Source of the DNA: QHXW01 sp963768075
GTDB lineage: Bacteria; Acidobacteriota; Terriglobia; Bryobacterales; Bryobacteraceae
Direction of reading: 5' to 3'
Assembly (NCBI GenBank): GCA_963768075.1
Contig: CAVYHD010000033.1
Coordinates: 248,001-312,000 of the forward strand
Length of the DNA stretch: 64,000 bases
Part shown: one piece after another, positions 8,921 through 18,115 of the stretch
Numbering within the stretch: the first letter of the stretch is position 1
Layout of the letters: every line of letters begins with the position of its first letter
The notes under the pieces: model-generated
Database searches by the model: none
Seen by the model: only the letters and a program-made list of their open reading frames with translations
What the model was told of the DNA's origin: nothing
Program-made: the position numbers and the translations under genes

Positions 8921-10702
8921 ATGCAGACTGTACCGTTGGATTTTCTGGGCCAGTTGCGCCGCACCAATACTTGCGGCGAACTGCGTTCCAAAGATGCGGG
9001 CGCCCGCGCCTTGCTGATGGGATGGGTGCACCGCCGGCGCGATCTGGGCGGCGTCATTTTCATCCACCTGCGCGATCGCGAGGGCGTCACGCAGATCGTC
9101 TTCCACACCGACGCCGACGCGGAGATTCACGCGAAGGCCGAGCTGCTGCGCTCGGAGTATGTCATCGCGGTGGAAGGCAAAGTGAAGCAGCGCTCCGCCG
9201 ATACGATTAATCCGAACCTCGCCACGGGAGAAGTAGAGCTGGTGGCCGAGAAGCTCTGGATCCTGAACGAATCGCGCACGCCGCCCTTCCCCATGGAGGA
9301 CGACGTCGATGTTTCCGAGGATGCGCGGCTGAAGTTCCGCTACGTGGACCTGCGCCGTCCGCGCATGCAGCGAAATATTATCCTGCGCTCGCAGATTTCG
9401 TTCGCGGTGCGCGAGTTTCTGGTTTCCCAGGGATTCCTGGAAATCGAGACTCCCTTCATGACGCGCTCAACGCCTGAGGGCGCGCGCGACTACCTGGTGC
9501 CGAGCCGCGTGCAGCCGGGGACCTTTTACGCCCTGCCGCAGTCCCCGCAGATTTTCAAACAGCTCCTTATGGTGAGCGGGTTCGAAAAGTATTTCCAGAT
9601 TGTGCGGTGTTTCCGCGATGAGGATCTGCGCGCCGACCGCCAGCCGGAGTTCACGCAGATCGATCTCGAGATGTCGTTTCCTCAGGAGCAGCGGATTTTC
9701 GAGGTGATCGAGCCGCTGGTCCAGAAGATCTGCGGCGTGGCGGGCTACCAGGTGTCGATTCCCTTCCCGCGGCTGACTTACGCTGAAGCGATGCGGAGTT
9801 ATGGGAGCGACAAGCCGGATCGCCGCGTACCGCCGATGTATCCGGTGGAAGATTTGTTCCCCGAGAACGCGCTCAGCGGTCACCGGCTGCCGCTGGTGGC
9901 GATTCACATTCCCAAAACGGGCGCGCTTAGCCGCAAGGAACGCGACGAACTGAAAGCATTTGGCGTGGAGCGAGGGCTGCGCGTGTTTGACGACGCCAAG
10001 CGTCTGGACCGCGATTTTCCCGATCCGATGGCCCGCGTTCGTGAGCGCACCGGCGCAGCCGAAGACGGCCTGCTGATGCTGGCTTGCTGGGCGGGCGATC
10101 CGAAGGGCCATCGCCCCGAGGAAACCGTGTATCAGGCTTGCGGCCAGTTGCGCCTGTTCGCCGCGCAGAAATATAACGACCGCCACAAGCTGCTCGATCC
10201 GAAGCGATTCGAATTTCTCTGGGTGCTGGATTTTCCGATGTTCGAATGGAACGCGGAGGAGAACCGCTGGGAGGCCGCGCACCATCCGTTTACCTCGGTG
10301 CATGACGACGATCTGGAGAAGCTTACGGCGGATCCGGCGCGGTGCCGGGCGAAGTCCTATGACATCGTGCTGAACGGCGTGGAGCTCGGTTCGGGCTCGA
10401 TCCGTATCCACCGCCGCGATGTGCAATCGAAGGTTTTCAGCGCGCTGGGGTTCAGTGAGGAAGAAGCGCGGCGGCGATTTGGATTTCTCCTGGACGCACT
10501 CGAGTACGGCGCTCCTCCGCATGGCGGGATCGCCCTGGGTCTCGACCGGCTCGTGATGATCCTCGCGGGCGAAACCTCCATTCGCGACGTCATTCCGTTC
10601 CCCAAGACGGCTCGCGGCACGGATTTGATGTGCGAGGCACCGGCGGAGGTGCCTGAACGCCAGTTGCGCGAACTGGGTATCGCCATACGCAAGCCCCAGT
10701 GA
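8921..10702 (+). CDS. aspS: Aspartyl-tRNA synthetase (bacterial type)
   Basis: 593 residues, the usual length for bacterial AspRS. The N-terminal OB-fold anticodon domain includes LLMGWVHRRRDLGGVIFIHL, followed by class II motif 2 FRDEDLRADRQPEFTQIDLE. The bacterial GAD insertion lies in the middle (IHIPKTGALSRKERDELKAF), and motif 3 is GLDRLVMILAGETSIRDVIP. It attaches Asp to tRNA-Asp and perhaps to tRNA-Asn; whether it is discriminating cannot be told from this sequence. The ATG lies one base after the hisS stop, and the hisS-aspS pair is a common arrangement. No indel is seen in the whole gene, in contrast to its neighbour. Confidence 0.96.
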   Translation: MQTVPLDFLGQLRRTNTCGELRSKDAGARALLMGWVHRRRDLGGVIFIHLRDREGVTQIVFHTDADAEIHAKAELLRSEYVIAVEGKVKQRSADTINPNLATGEVELVAEKLWILNESRTPPFPMEDDVDVSEDARLKFRYVDLRRPRMQRNIILRSQISFAVREFLVSQGFLEIETPFMTRSTPEGARDYLVPSRVQPGTFYALPQSPQIFKQLLMVSGFEKYFQIVRCFRDEDLRADRQPEFTQIDLEMSFPQEQRIFEVIEPLVQKICGVAGYQVSIPFPRLTYAEAMRSYGSDKPDRRVPPMYPVEDLFPENALSGHRLPLVAIHIPKTGALSRKERDELKAFGVERGLRVFDDAKRLDRDFPDPMARVRERTGAAEDGLLMLACWAGDPKGHRPEETVYQACGQLRLFAAQKYNDRHKLLDPKRFEFLWVLDFPMFEWNAEENRWEAAHHPFTSVHDDDLEKLTADPARCRAKSYDIVLNGVELGSGSIRIHRRDVQSKVFSALGFSEEEARRRFGFLLDALEYGAPPHGGIALGLDRLVMILAGETSIRDVIPFPKTARGTDLMCEAPAEVPERQLRELGIAIRKPQ

Positions 10703-10757
10703 GCAGGCCGGGCACTGGCGCCCGCGCGCCCGATAGCCGCAAGCCGGCACGCATGCC

Positions 10758-10788
10758 TTGCCTCATGCAATCTGGTATCCTCTAGAAT
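10758..10788 (+). promoter_or_regulatory. Possible sigma70-type promoter for yebC-ruvC
   Basis: TTGCCT at 10758-10763 and TAGAAT at 10783-10788, with a 19-base spacer, precede yebC in the only sizeable gap of this plus-strand run. The spacer is longer than ideal, so the call is weak. A GAGG ribosome binding site follows at 10835-10838, seven bases before the ATG. Confidence 0.25.
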
Positions 10789-10845
10789 TGAAAAAGGTAA
10801 AGTTTGTTCCCCAGCCGTGAGGCCGGGCCTTCCTGAGGTATCCAT

Positions 10846-11592
10846 ATGTCAGGCCATTCCAAATGGGCGACCATCAAGCACAAAAAAGCCGCCCTCGACG
10901 CTAAACGCGGAAAAAGTTTCACGCGGATCATCAAAGAAATCACCATCGCCGCGCGCAACGGTGGTGATCCGGATGCGAATCCGCGGCTGCGCACCGCGAT
11001 TCTCGCGGCCAAGGGTGCCAGCATGCCCGCCGACAACATTAAAAAGGCCATCATGCGCGGCACCGGCGAACTGGAGGGCGGGCAAATCGACGAAGTGATG
11101 TTCGAAGGCTACGGCCCGGGCGGCGCGGCTGTGCTGGTGAATGTGGCCACCGACAACCGCAATCGCACGGTCAGCGAGATTCGCCACATGTTCTCCAAGA
11201 ACGGGGGCAACTTGGGCGAGCAGGGTAGCGTGGCGTGGATGTTCGAGCGCAAGAGCCAGATTCTGGTTCCTCAGGAAAAAGCCGGCGAAGACCAGTTGAT
11301 GGGCATCGTGCTGGACGCAGGCGCCGACGATCTCCGTGCGGATGGCACTGATTGGGAGATCCTCTCCGCGCCGGAAAGTCACGACGCCGTCCTCGCGGCG
11401 CTCGAGAAGGCCGGTATCGGGCACGATTCCGCCGAGGTCGCCATGGTTCCCAAGAACCTGATCAAGCTGGAGGGTAAGACCGCCGATGCCATGCTCCGCC
11501 TGAGTGAGGCTCTGGAGGAGCACGACGACGTGCAGAGCGTCTATTCGAATTTTGACGTGGACGAGAAAGAGCTCGAGGCCCTGGCTCGATAG
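10846..11592 (+). CDS. yebC: YebC/PmpR family protein (transcriptional regulator / TACO1-like)
   Basis: 248 residues with the family hallmark N-terminus MSGHSKWATIKHKKAALDAK, the following RGKSFTRIIKEI, and the conserved blocks PADNIKKAIMRGTGE and EGYGPGGAAVLVN. Family members are reported both as DNA-binding regulators and as factors easing translation of proline-rich stretches, so the exact role is left open. The gene sits directly before ruvC with no intergenic base, the widespread bacterial order yebC-ruvC. GAGG at 10835-10838 supports the ATG. The frame is intact. Confidence 0.95.
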   Translation: MSGHSKWATIKHKKAALDAKRGKSFTRIIKEITIAARNGGDPDANPRLRTAILAAKGASMPADNIKKAIMRGTGELEGGQIDEVMFEGYGPGGAAVLVNVATDNRNRTVSEIRHMFSKNGGNLGEQGSVAWMFERKSQILVPQEKAGEDQLMGIVLDAGADDLRADGTDWEILSAPESHDAVLAALEKAGIGHDSAEVAMVPKNLIKLEGKTADAMLRLSEALEEHDDVQSVYSNFDVDEKELEALAR

Positions 11593-12093
11593 ATGCGCGT
11601 CCTGGGCATCGATTGCGGAACCGAGCGCACCGGCTACGGCGTAATCGATAGCGATGGGCGAACTCACAGCCTCGTCTCGGCGGGTGTGATTCGCACCAAG
11701 AACAAATCTCCGTTGGAAGCCCGCCTGCAAGAGATTTCCCGTGAGCTTCGCAATGTGATTGTGCGTGACGGCCCGGATGCCGCGGCAGTCGAAGAAGTCT
11801 TTTACTCCGCCAACGTCAAGACGGCGCTGAAATTGGCTCACGTGCGCGGCGTCGCGCTGCTGGTGATTTCCGAAGGTGGCCTGGCTCTTGGTGAATACTC
11901 TCCGCTGGAGATCAAGACCAGCGTGGTCGGATATGGGCGCGCCGAAAAGAGCCAGGTGCAAATGATGGTGAAGTCGCTCCTGCGGCTCGACGAACCTATC
12001 GAATCGGAAGATGCGTGCGATGCGCTCGCGGTCGCAGTGTGCCACGCCACGCATGACACCATGCGCAGAAAGCTGGAAGGGGCACCCGCATGA
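11593..12093 (+). CDS. ruvC: Holliday junction resolvase RuvC
   Basis: 166 residues. The RNase H-like fold is marked by MRVLGIDCGTERTGYG with catalytic Asp7, the acidic pair EEVF near residue 67, and the C-terminal ESEDACDALAVAVCHA with the last two acidic ligands near residues 140 and 143. The enzyme cuts four-way junctions symmetrically in the RuvABC pathway. ruvA and ruvB are not in this window. The ATG follows the yebC stop directly, and its stop overlaps the next start as ATGA, so it is translated inside a polycistron. Confidence 0.96.
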   Translation: MRVLGIDCGTERTGYGVIDSDGRTHSLVSAGVIRTKNKSPLEARLQEISRELRNVIVRDGPDAAAVEEVFYSANVKTALKLAHVRGVALLVISEGGLALGEYSPLEIKTSVVGYGRAEKSQVQMMVKSLLRLDEPIESEDACDALAVAVCHATHDTMRRKLEGAPA

Positions 12094-12698
12094 GGTGGGC
12101 CTTGGCCCTGGCGGTGGTTTCGCTATTCGCCGCGGATGCGCCGCGCGTGGTGTTTTCGAAATCCTTCCCCGGCAGCGCGCCGGCGTACGTGGAGATCGCT
12201 CTCGACCACGACGGCAACGCCACGTACAAGGAGGCCGTGGACGACGATCAGCCTCTGAAGTTCCAACTGGCCGAGAGTGACGCCAGCGAGATCTTCGCGC
12301 TGGCCGACAAACTGGGACGCTTCAACCATCCGCTCGAAGCGCCGGTTAAAGTGGCGTTCATGGGGATGAAAACTTTTCGATTCGAGAACGGCGCCGAGAA
12401 ACGCGAAGTGAAATTCAACTATTCAGAAGACCTCGACGCGCAGGCGCTGCTGGACTGGTTTGAGCGCATCTCGGAAACCGAACAGCATGTGATCAACCTG
12501 GAGCGCGCCGCCAAGTACGATAAGCTCGGCGTGAACCAGGCGGTGCTCCTGGTGCAGATTGCATTCGAGCACAAACGGCTGGTGGCCGCGCAGCAACTGC
12601 TGCCCATCCTGGATCGCGTCGCGAAAAACGAAACCTACATGCACATGGCCCGTGAGCGCGCAGCCGGCCTGGCGGATGCGATCCGCGCGTCTAAATGA
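12090..12698 (+). CDS. Small exported protein of unknown function
   Basis: 202 residues with an N-terminal hydrophobic signal (MRWALALAVVSLFAADAP). No domain was recognised. The mature part has a beta-rich first half (YVEIALDHDGNATYKEAVDD) and a helical second half that looks TPR-like (QAVLLVQIAFEHKRLVAAQQ). It overlaps ruvC by ATGA at the front and the TlpA-like gene by ATGA at the back. Co-translation with the thioredoxin-like protein suggests a joint role in the cell envelope rather than in recombination; this is inference from context only. Confidence 0.7.
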   Translation: MRWALALAVVSLFAADAPRVVFSKSFPGSAPAYVEIALDHDGNATYKEAVDDDQPLKFQLAESDASEIFALADKLGRFNHPLEAPVKVAFMGMKTFRFENGAEKREVKFNYSEDLDAQALLDWFERISETEQHVINLERAAKYDKLGVNQAVLLVQIAFEHKRLVAAQQLLPILDRVAKNETYMHMARERAAGLADAIRASK

Positions 12699-13942
12699 AG
12701 TTCTGGCTTCCCCTCATCATTCTGGCCTCCCTGGCGGCCGGGCAGCAGACGGATCCCAAAGCCGAAGAGAAAGAATTGAACCAGGCACTCGCGGAAGCGG
12801 GCAACAGCCAGGTTGATTTCGTCCGTGCGCTTGAAAATCATCTCGCTAAGTATCCGGATTCGTCCAAGAAACCGGAGATGGAGCGCGCTCTGGCAAGAGC
12901 GTCCATCGAATTGAAGGACGACCGGCGAATCATTCTGTATGGCGGATGGGTCCTGGATCATGAAGCCGGGGATGCGCAAATTCTCGACCGCGTCACCCGC
13001 GCCCTGCTTTCGAGCGACTCCAAAGAGACCTCCGCGCGAGCGCTCGAATATGCCAAACGCTACGTGGATCAGGTGGTCGCGCTGCGCAAGGAGCCTCCCG
13101 CCGGGCATTTCGGCGCCACTGACTGGAAAACCGAAATCGATCGCAGCGTGGCGCGGGCCATGGCTCTCGAGGCACGCGCCACCGGAAATCTGGGCAAGTA
13201 TCAAGAAGCCCTGGCGTTGTCTGAGAAAGGCTACGCTGAGTTTCCCACCGCCGAAGGCGCGCGAGAGATCGCGAAATGGCTGATTAAGCTGGGGCGGGAA
13301 GCTGATGCCGTGCCGCACCTCGCGGACGCATTCACGATCTCCGACAGCCACAACACCGATGCCGCCCGCGCGCAGGACCGCATCCACGTGGGCGAGTTGT
13401 ACAAAAAGCTCAACGGATCGGAGAAAGGTCTCGGCGATTTGATTTTGGAATCGTACGACCGCACCACGGCGCTCGTTGCCGGGCGCAAATGGCAGGCCGG
13501 CGCAAGCGATCCCAACGCCCAGGCGGTTTCTTTGATGGATTTCACGCTGCCCGGCCTGGACAACGGTTCGCTGAAACTCGCATCGCTGAAAGGCAAGACC
13601 ATCGTCTTCGATTTTTGGGCGACTTGGTGCGGGCCGTGTCGCGCCCAGCATCCGCTGATTGAGCTGGTCAAGCGCCGCTTCGAGGGGAACCCCGATGTTT
13701 CGTTCGTATCGGTGAATGCCGATGAGGATCGCGAACTGGTGCAGCCATTTCTGAAGGACAACCAATGGAGCACTTCGGTCTACTTCGAGGATGGCCTCAC
13801 GCGCCTGCTGCAAATCACGTCGATTCCCACGACCATCATCGTGGACAAGCGCGGCGAGATCGCCAGCCGCATGAACGGCTTCAACCCGGATCGCTTCGCC
13901 GACCTGTTGACCGAGCGCATTCAACAAACGCTGAAGGACTGA
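12695..13942 (+). CDS. TlpA-like thioredoxin-fold protein with N-terminal helical (TPR-like) region
   Basis: 415 residues. A signal sequence (MKFWLPLIILASLAAGQQ) is followed by about 240 residues of helical repeats. The thioredoxin domain starts near residue 275 and carries FDFWATWCGPCRAQHP with the redox pair C312/C315. A cis-Pro segment TSIPTTIIVDKRGEIASR follows. Extracytoplasmic TlpA/ResA-type proteins reduce or oxidise disulfides, for example in cytochrome c maturation, and many Acidobacteria carry multi-domain forms with a long helical front. The target cannot be named. It is ATGA-coupled to the preceding exported protein and lies 11 bases before the pyruvate carboxylase gene. Confidence 0.85.
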   Translation: MKFWLPLIILASLAAGQQTDPKAEEKELNQALAEAGNSQVDFVRALENHLAKYPDSSKKPEMERALARASIELKDDRRIILYGGWVLDHEAGDAQILDRVTRALLSSDSKETSARALEYAKRYVDQVVALRKEPPAGHFGATDWKTEIDRSVARAMALEARATGNLGKYQEALALSEKGYAEFPTAEGAREIAKWLIKLGREADAVPHLADAFTISDSHNTDAARAQDRIHVGELYKKLNGSEKGLGDLILESYDRTTALVAGRKWQAGASDPNAQAVSLMDFTLPGLDNGSLKLASLKGKTIVFDFWATWCGPCRAQHPLIELVKRRFEGNPDVSFVSVNADEDRELVQPFLKDNQWSTSVYFEDGLTRLLQITSIPTTIIVDKRGEIASRMNGFNPDRFADLLTERIQQTLKD

Positions 13943-13953
13943 AAACTGCCTCG

Positions 13954-16900
13954 ATGAAGAAACTCCTCGCCCTCAATCGCAGCGAGATTGCAATCCGCAT
14001 TATGCGCGCCGCCACCGAACTGGGCCTGCGCACAGTAGCCATCTTTTCCAAGGAGGACCGGCTGAGCCTGCATCGCTTCAAGGCGGATGAAGCGTACGAA
14101 ATCGGCGAGAACAAGGGCCCGGTGGAGGCCTATCTCGACGTCGAGGGTATCGTCGCGCTCGCCAAGGAAAAGGCGATTGACTTGATCCATCCCGGCTACG
14201 GCTTCCTTTCGGAAAATCCCGCCCTGCCGCGGGCCTGTGAGCGCGCCGGGATCACGTTCGTCGGGCCGGATGCGCGGTTGCTTGAGCTGCTCGGCGACAA
14301 GCGTGCCGCGCGCAAGCTTGGCGCAGCAGGCCGGAGTTCCCGTGGTGCCCGGCACCGAGCATCCGGTGACTGACGCGCGAAGCCGCGCGCAAGTTGGCCG
14401 CCGAAATCGGCTTCCCGCTCATCATCAAGGCGGCATTCGGCGGCGGCGGCCGCGGCATGCGCGTCGTCGAAAAAGCGGGCGATTTCGCCGGGCGCTTGGA
14501 AGAAGCGCGTCGTGAAGCCGGCGCTGCGTTCGGCAACGATGCGGTGTTTCTCGAAAGGTACGTCCGGCGGGCGCGCCACGTCGAAGTCCAGATCCTGGGT
14601 GACCGGCACGGCAATATCGTGCACCTGTACGAGCGTGACTGCTCCGTGCAGCGCCGTCATCAAAAGGTTGTCGAAGTCGCGCCCGCGCAGGGATTGGCCG
14701 ACGACATTCGGAAAGCTCTAGCGGATGCCGCCGTGCGGCTGGCCCGTGCGGCGGGCTATTACAACGCCGGAACCGTCGAGTTTCTGGTGGACGCCGAAAG
14801 CGGCGAGTGGTATTTCATCGAGGTCAATCCGCGCATTCAGGTGGAGCACACGGTCACAGAGATGGTGACCGGCGTTGATCTCGTGCGCTGCCAGATTCTG
14901 GTGGCGCAGGGCCATTCGCTCGACAGCGCGGCCATCGCCCTGCCGTCGCAGGACAAGATTCCGCTCTACGGGCACGCCTCCAGTGCCGCATTACTACCGA
15001 GGATCCGGCGAATCATTTCGTGCCGGACTACGGAAAAATGCACACCTACCGGTCGCCCGCGGGCTTCGGCATCCGGCTCGATGGCGGCTCGGCGTACAGT
15101 GGCGCCATCATCACCCCGTTCTACGATTCGCTGCTGGTGAAGGTCACCGCATGGGGGCGCGAGTTCGATCAAGCCTGCAAGCGCATGGACCGCGCGCTGC
15201 GCGAGTTTCGCGTCCGCGGCGTCAAAACCAATATCCCGTTCCTCGAAAACATGGTCAACAACCCGCAGTTTCAAGCGGGCCAGGTGACAACCTCCTTTCT
15301 CGACCAGCATCCCGAACTCCTTCGCTTCACCCCGCGGCGCGATCGTGCCACCCGGCTGCTCACATATCTGGGAGAGGTCATCGTTAATGGCAACCCAGAG
15401 GTGGCCGGCAAGCCCCGGCCGGAGCGCATCCCCGCTCCCGTTGTCCCCGCGCACGATTCTTCCCAGCCGCCGCCCGGTACGCGGCAACTGTTGGAAAAGC
15501 TCGGCGCCGAGAAATTCGCCCAGTGGACGCGCGATCAGAAAAAGCTGCTGCTGACCGACACCACGTTTCGCGATGCGCACCAATCGTTGCTCGCCACCCG
15601 CGTGCGCACGCACGACATGCTGTCCATCGCCAACTTCGTGTCGCACCGGCTATCGAATCTGTACAGTCTTGAAATGTGGGGCGGCGCGACGTTCGACGTC
15701 TCCATGCGCTTCCTGCACGAAGATCCCTGGCAGCGTCTCCGGCGCCTGCGCGAAGCCATTCCCAACATCTGCTTTCAGATGCTGCTCCGCGCTTCCAACG
15801 CCGTCGGCTACGCCGCGTATCCCGACAACGTGGTGCGCGAATTCGTTTCCGAAGCGGCCTTGCAGGGCATCGACATCTTCCGCGTTTTCGATTCCCTGAA
15901 CTGGCTGCCCAACATGAAGGTGGCGATGGATGCGGTCCGCCGCACCGGAAAGATCTGCGAGGCCGCTGTCTGCTACACCGGCGACATCCTCGATCCCAGG
16001 CGCCAGAAGTATTCGCTCGATTACTACATTCGCATGGCCAAGGAGCTCGAGCGGATGGGTGCGCACGTGCTGGCAATCAAAGACATGGCTGGGCTCGTGA
16101 AGCCCTATGCGGCGGAGAAACTTGTGAAAGCGTTGCGCGAGGAAGTCGCCATTCCGATTCACTTTCACACTCACGATACCAGCGGTATTAATTCGGCGTC
16201 GGTCCTCAAAGCTTCCGATGCGGGTGTGGATGCTGCTGACGCCGCCATCGCCTCCATGAGCGGCCAGACCAGCCAGCCGAATCTTAATTCTATCGTCGCC
16301 GCGCTCGCTAACACGCGTCGCGACCCGGAAATGGATCTCGATGCGCTGAACGTGTGCGCGGACTATTGGGAAGCCGCGCGAGCCTGTTACGCGCCTTTCG
16401 ACACCGGCCCGCGCAGCGGATCAGCCGAAGTGTACATCCATGAGATGCCCGGCGGCCAGTACACCAATCTCAAGGAGCAGGCCGAAGCCATGGGTCTGGG
16501 CGCGCGCTGGCGCCAGATCGCGCGCACCTATGCCGAAGTGAACCTCGCCTTTGGCGACATCGTGAAGGTGACGCCTTCAAGCAAAGTCGTGGGCGACATG
16601 GCGATCTTTCTCGTGACTCACGGGATGACCATTGAGCAATTCGAGCGTCTCGGGCCCGCCCATCATCTCTCAATTCCCCATTCCGTGGTCGAGATGTTCG
16701 CCGGTGCGCTGGGCACGCCCGAAGGCGGCTGGCCCAAGAAACTGCAGCGCGTGATTCTACAGGATCGTTCACCGGAGCGCGGCCGTCCCGGCGCGCGGTT
16801 GGCCGCGGTCGATTTTGATGAAACTGCGCGCGCCCTCGAAAAAAAGATCGGCCGCCCGCCGCGGCACGACGAGGTACTTAGCTACCTCATGTACCCCGAG

Positions 16901-17392
16901 GTCTTCCTCAAATTCGCGCGCGCCCAACAGACATGGGGCGATGTCGAAGTGCTCCCTTCCGCTCAGTTCTTCTTTGGCATGCAGAAGGGCGAAGAGATCA
17001 CCGTCGATATCGAACCCGGCAAGCGCCTGGTCGTCAAGTTCCTGACCACGAGCGAGCCGCATCCCGACGGGCGCCGCACGGTGTTTTTCGAGTTGAACGG
17101 CCAACCCCGCGAGGTCACCGTCCGCGACCGCTCTTTGAAGGCGAACGTCGCCGAGCGCCTGAAAGCCGATCCCAATAATCCCGGCCACGTTGGCGCGCCC
17201 CTGCCCGGCATGATCACCAGCGTCGCCATCGAACCCAATCAGGCCGTTCAAAAGGGCGATCGCGTGCTCGTGATCGAAGCCATGAAGATGCAGAGCACCG
17301 TTTATGCGCCGGTCGCTGGAAAAGTAACCGCGATCCACGCGCAACCCGGCCAGCAAGTGGAAGCGAAAGACCTCCTGGTGGTAATCAGCTGA
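13954..17392 (+). CDS. pyc: Pyruvate carboxylase (single-chain), three frameshifts in the N-terminal third
   Basis: About 1146 codons: biotin carboxylase, carboxyltransferase and biotin carrier in one chain, the usual length for the enzyme. The biotin carboxylase part shows IHPGYGFLSENP and AAFGGGGRGMRVVEKAG. The carboxyltransferase part shows DTTFRDAHQSLLATRVRT, WGGATFDVSMRFLHEDPW and HFHTHDTS. The carrier ends with VIEAMKMQSTV, whose Lys is biotinylated. It makes oxaloacetate from pyruvate and bicarbonate using ATP. Frame breaks: an extra G near 14320 (after KRAARKL), an extra C near 14377 (restoring VTDAEAARKLA), and a lost T near 14983 (restoring HAFQCRITTEDP). The remaining 2.4 kb are clean. 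Confidence 0.93.
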
Positions 17393-17398
17393 CATGGG

Positions 17399-17416
17399 GC
17401 GGTCCCCCCGGACCGC
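17399..17416 (+). terminator. GC hairpin just after pyc
   Basis: A perfect seven-base stem (GCGGTCC/GGACCGC) with a CCCC loop begins six bases after the pyc stop. There is no T-run behind it, so it is not a textbook intrinsic terminator. It may protect the 3' end or act with other factors. Confidence 0.4.
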
Positions 17417-17571
17417 AGCCAGCGCCCCCGTCGGCTCCCGTTTCTACTTTGCCTGCCCCTGAATATCGATCGAATGCCTTTCGAGCGTCTTGGCCGTGGC
17501 GCACTTCAGTTCGCCCGGTTCGTGCGCCAAGTTCGACGACTCGGTAGTGGGCTAAAAGTTGGTTGATGGGT

Positions 17572-17972
17572 TTATTGTCTATGCCGGCTAATACCGCCGC
17601 CGCACACGTGTAGAGGGAGCACGACGTCCAGAGTTTGCTTGCATTTCTCCGTGGGTTTCACAACTGTGATTGGAGACTGGACTTGCATATAACCTGGCAT
17701 CGACGCGCGAAGCAAGTAATCTCCTGCCGCCACTCCTTTGAAGTCGAATCTGCCGTCTGATCGGCCTCGATAGTTACGAGTTCCACTTCGCCTTTTGGAA
17801 GCGTTAGCCGGGCATTTGAGACTCGTTCATCCGCCTGATTCATCACAAGTCCGCAAACTTGCCGAACAGGTGTTAGCTTGAACGGCAGAAGGATGCACGT
17901 ATCTGCGAAGGAACTACTGGCCGAAAACAAAAGTAGAAATCCAGCAAGCCCGTTGATGAGCAGTGATTGCAT
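17572..17972 (-). CDS. Small secreted carboxypeptidase-regulatory-like protein, one frameshift
   Basis: About 133 codons. The N-terminus MQSLLINGLAGFLLLFSA is a signal sequence, followed by CGLVMNQADERVSNARLTLP, a typical opening strand of carboxypeptidase-regulatory-like (CNA-B/SpaA-type) beta domains. In the first frame the sequence goes out of register after GEVELV. Restoring one A near 17779 gives NYRGRSDGRFDFKGVAAGDY then LLRASMPGYMQVQSPITVV, a normal continuation, ending at TAA 17572. Such domains are beta-sandwiches in exported proteins, with no catalytic role. GC content around the gene is visibly lower than in its neighbours. Confidence 0.6.
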
Positions 17973-18115
17973 TCAATCCAATGAGAACGGACCGACCGGG
18001 AAGCGGGCGGTATTGATTTTATCAGCACCTGATAGCGGTCTAGCCATTATCACGACGACAACCCAGCCCTTCCGCCGCACAGTAGTAGAATAGTAAGATC
18101 GGAGTCAGTCGCCGA

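Noticed and set aside
9467..10750. Minus-strand open frame opposite aspS
   Set aside because: Low-complexity translation without family features; aspS on the other strand is certain.
10849..12054. Minus-strand open frame opposite yebC and ruvC
   Set aside because: Spans two certain genes and their junction; shadow frame.
12635..13927. Minus-strand open frame opposite the TlpA-like gene
   Set aside because: Shadow frame; the WCGPC-bearing strand is the coding one.
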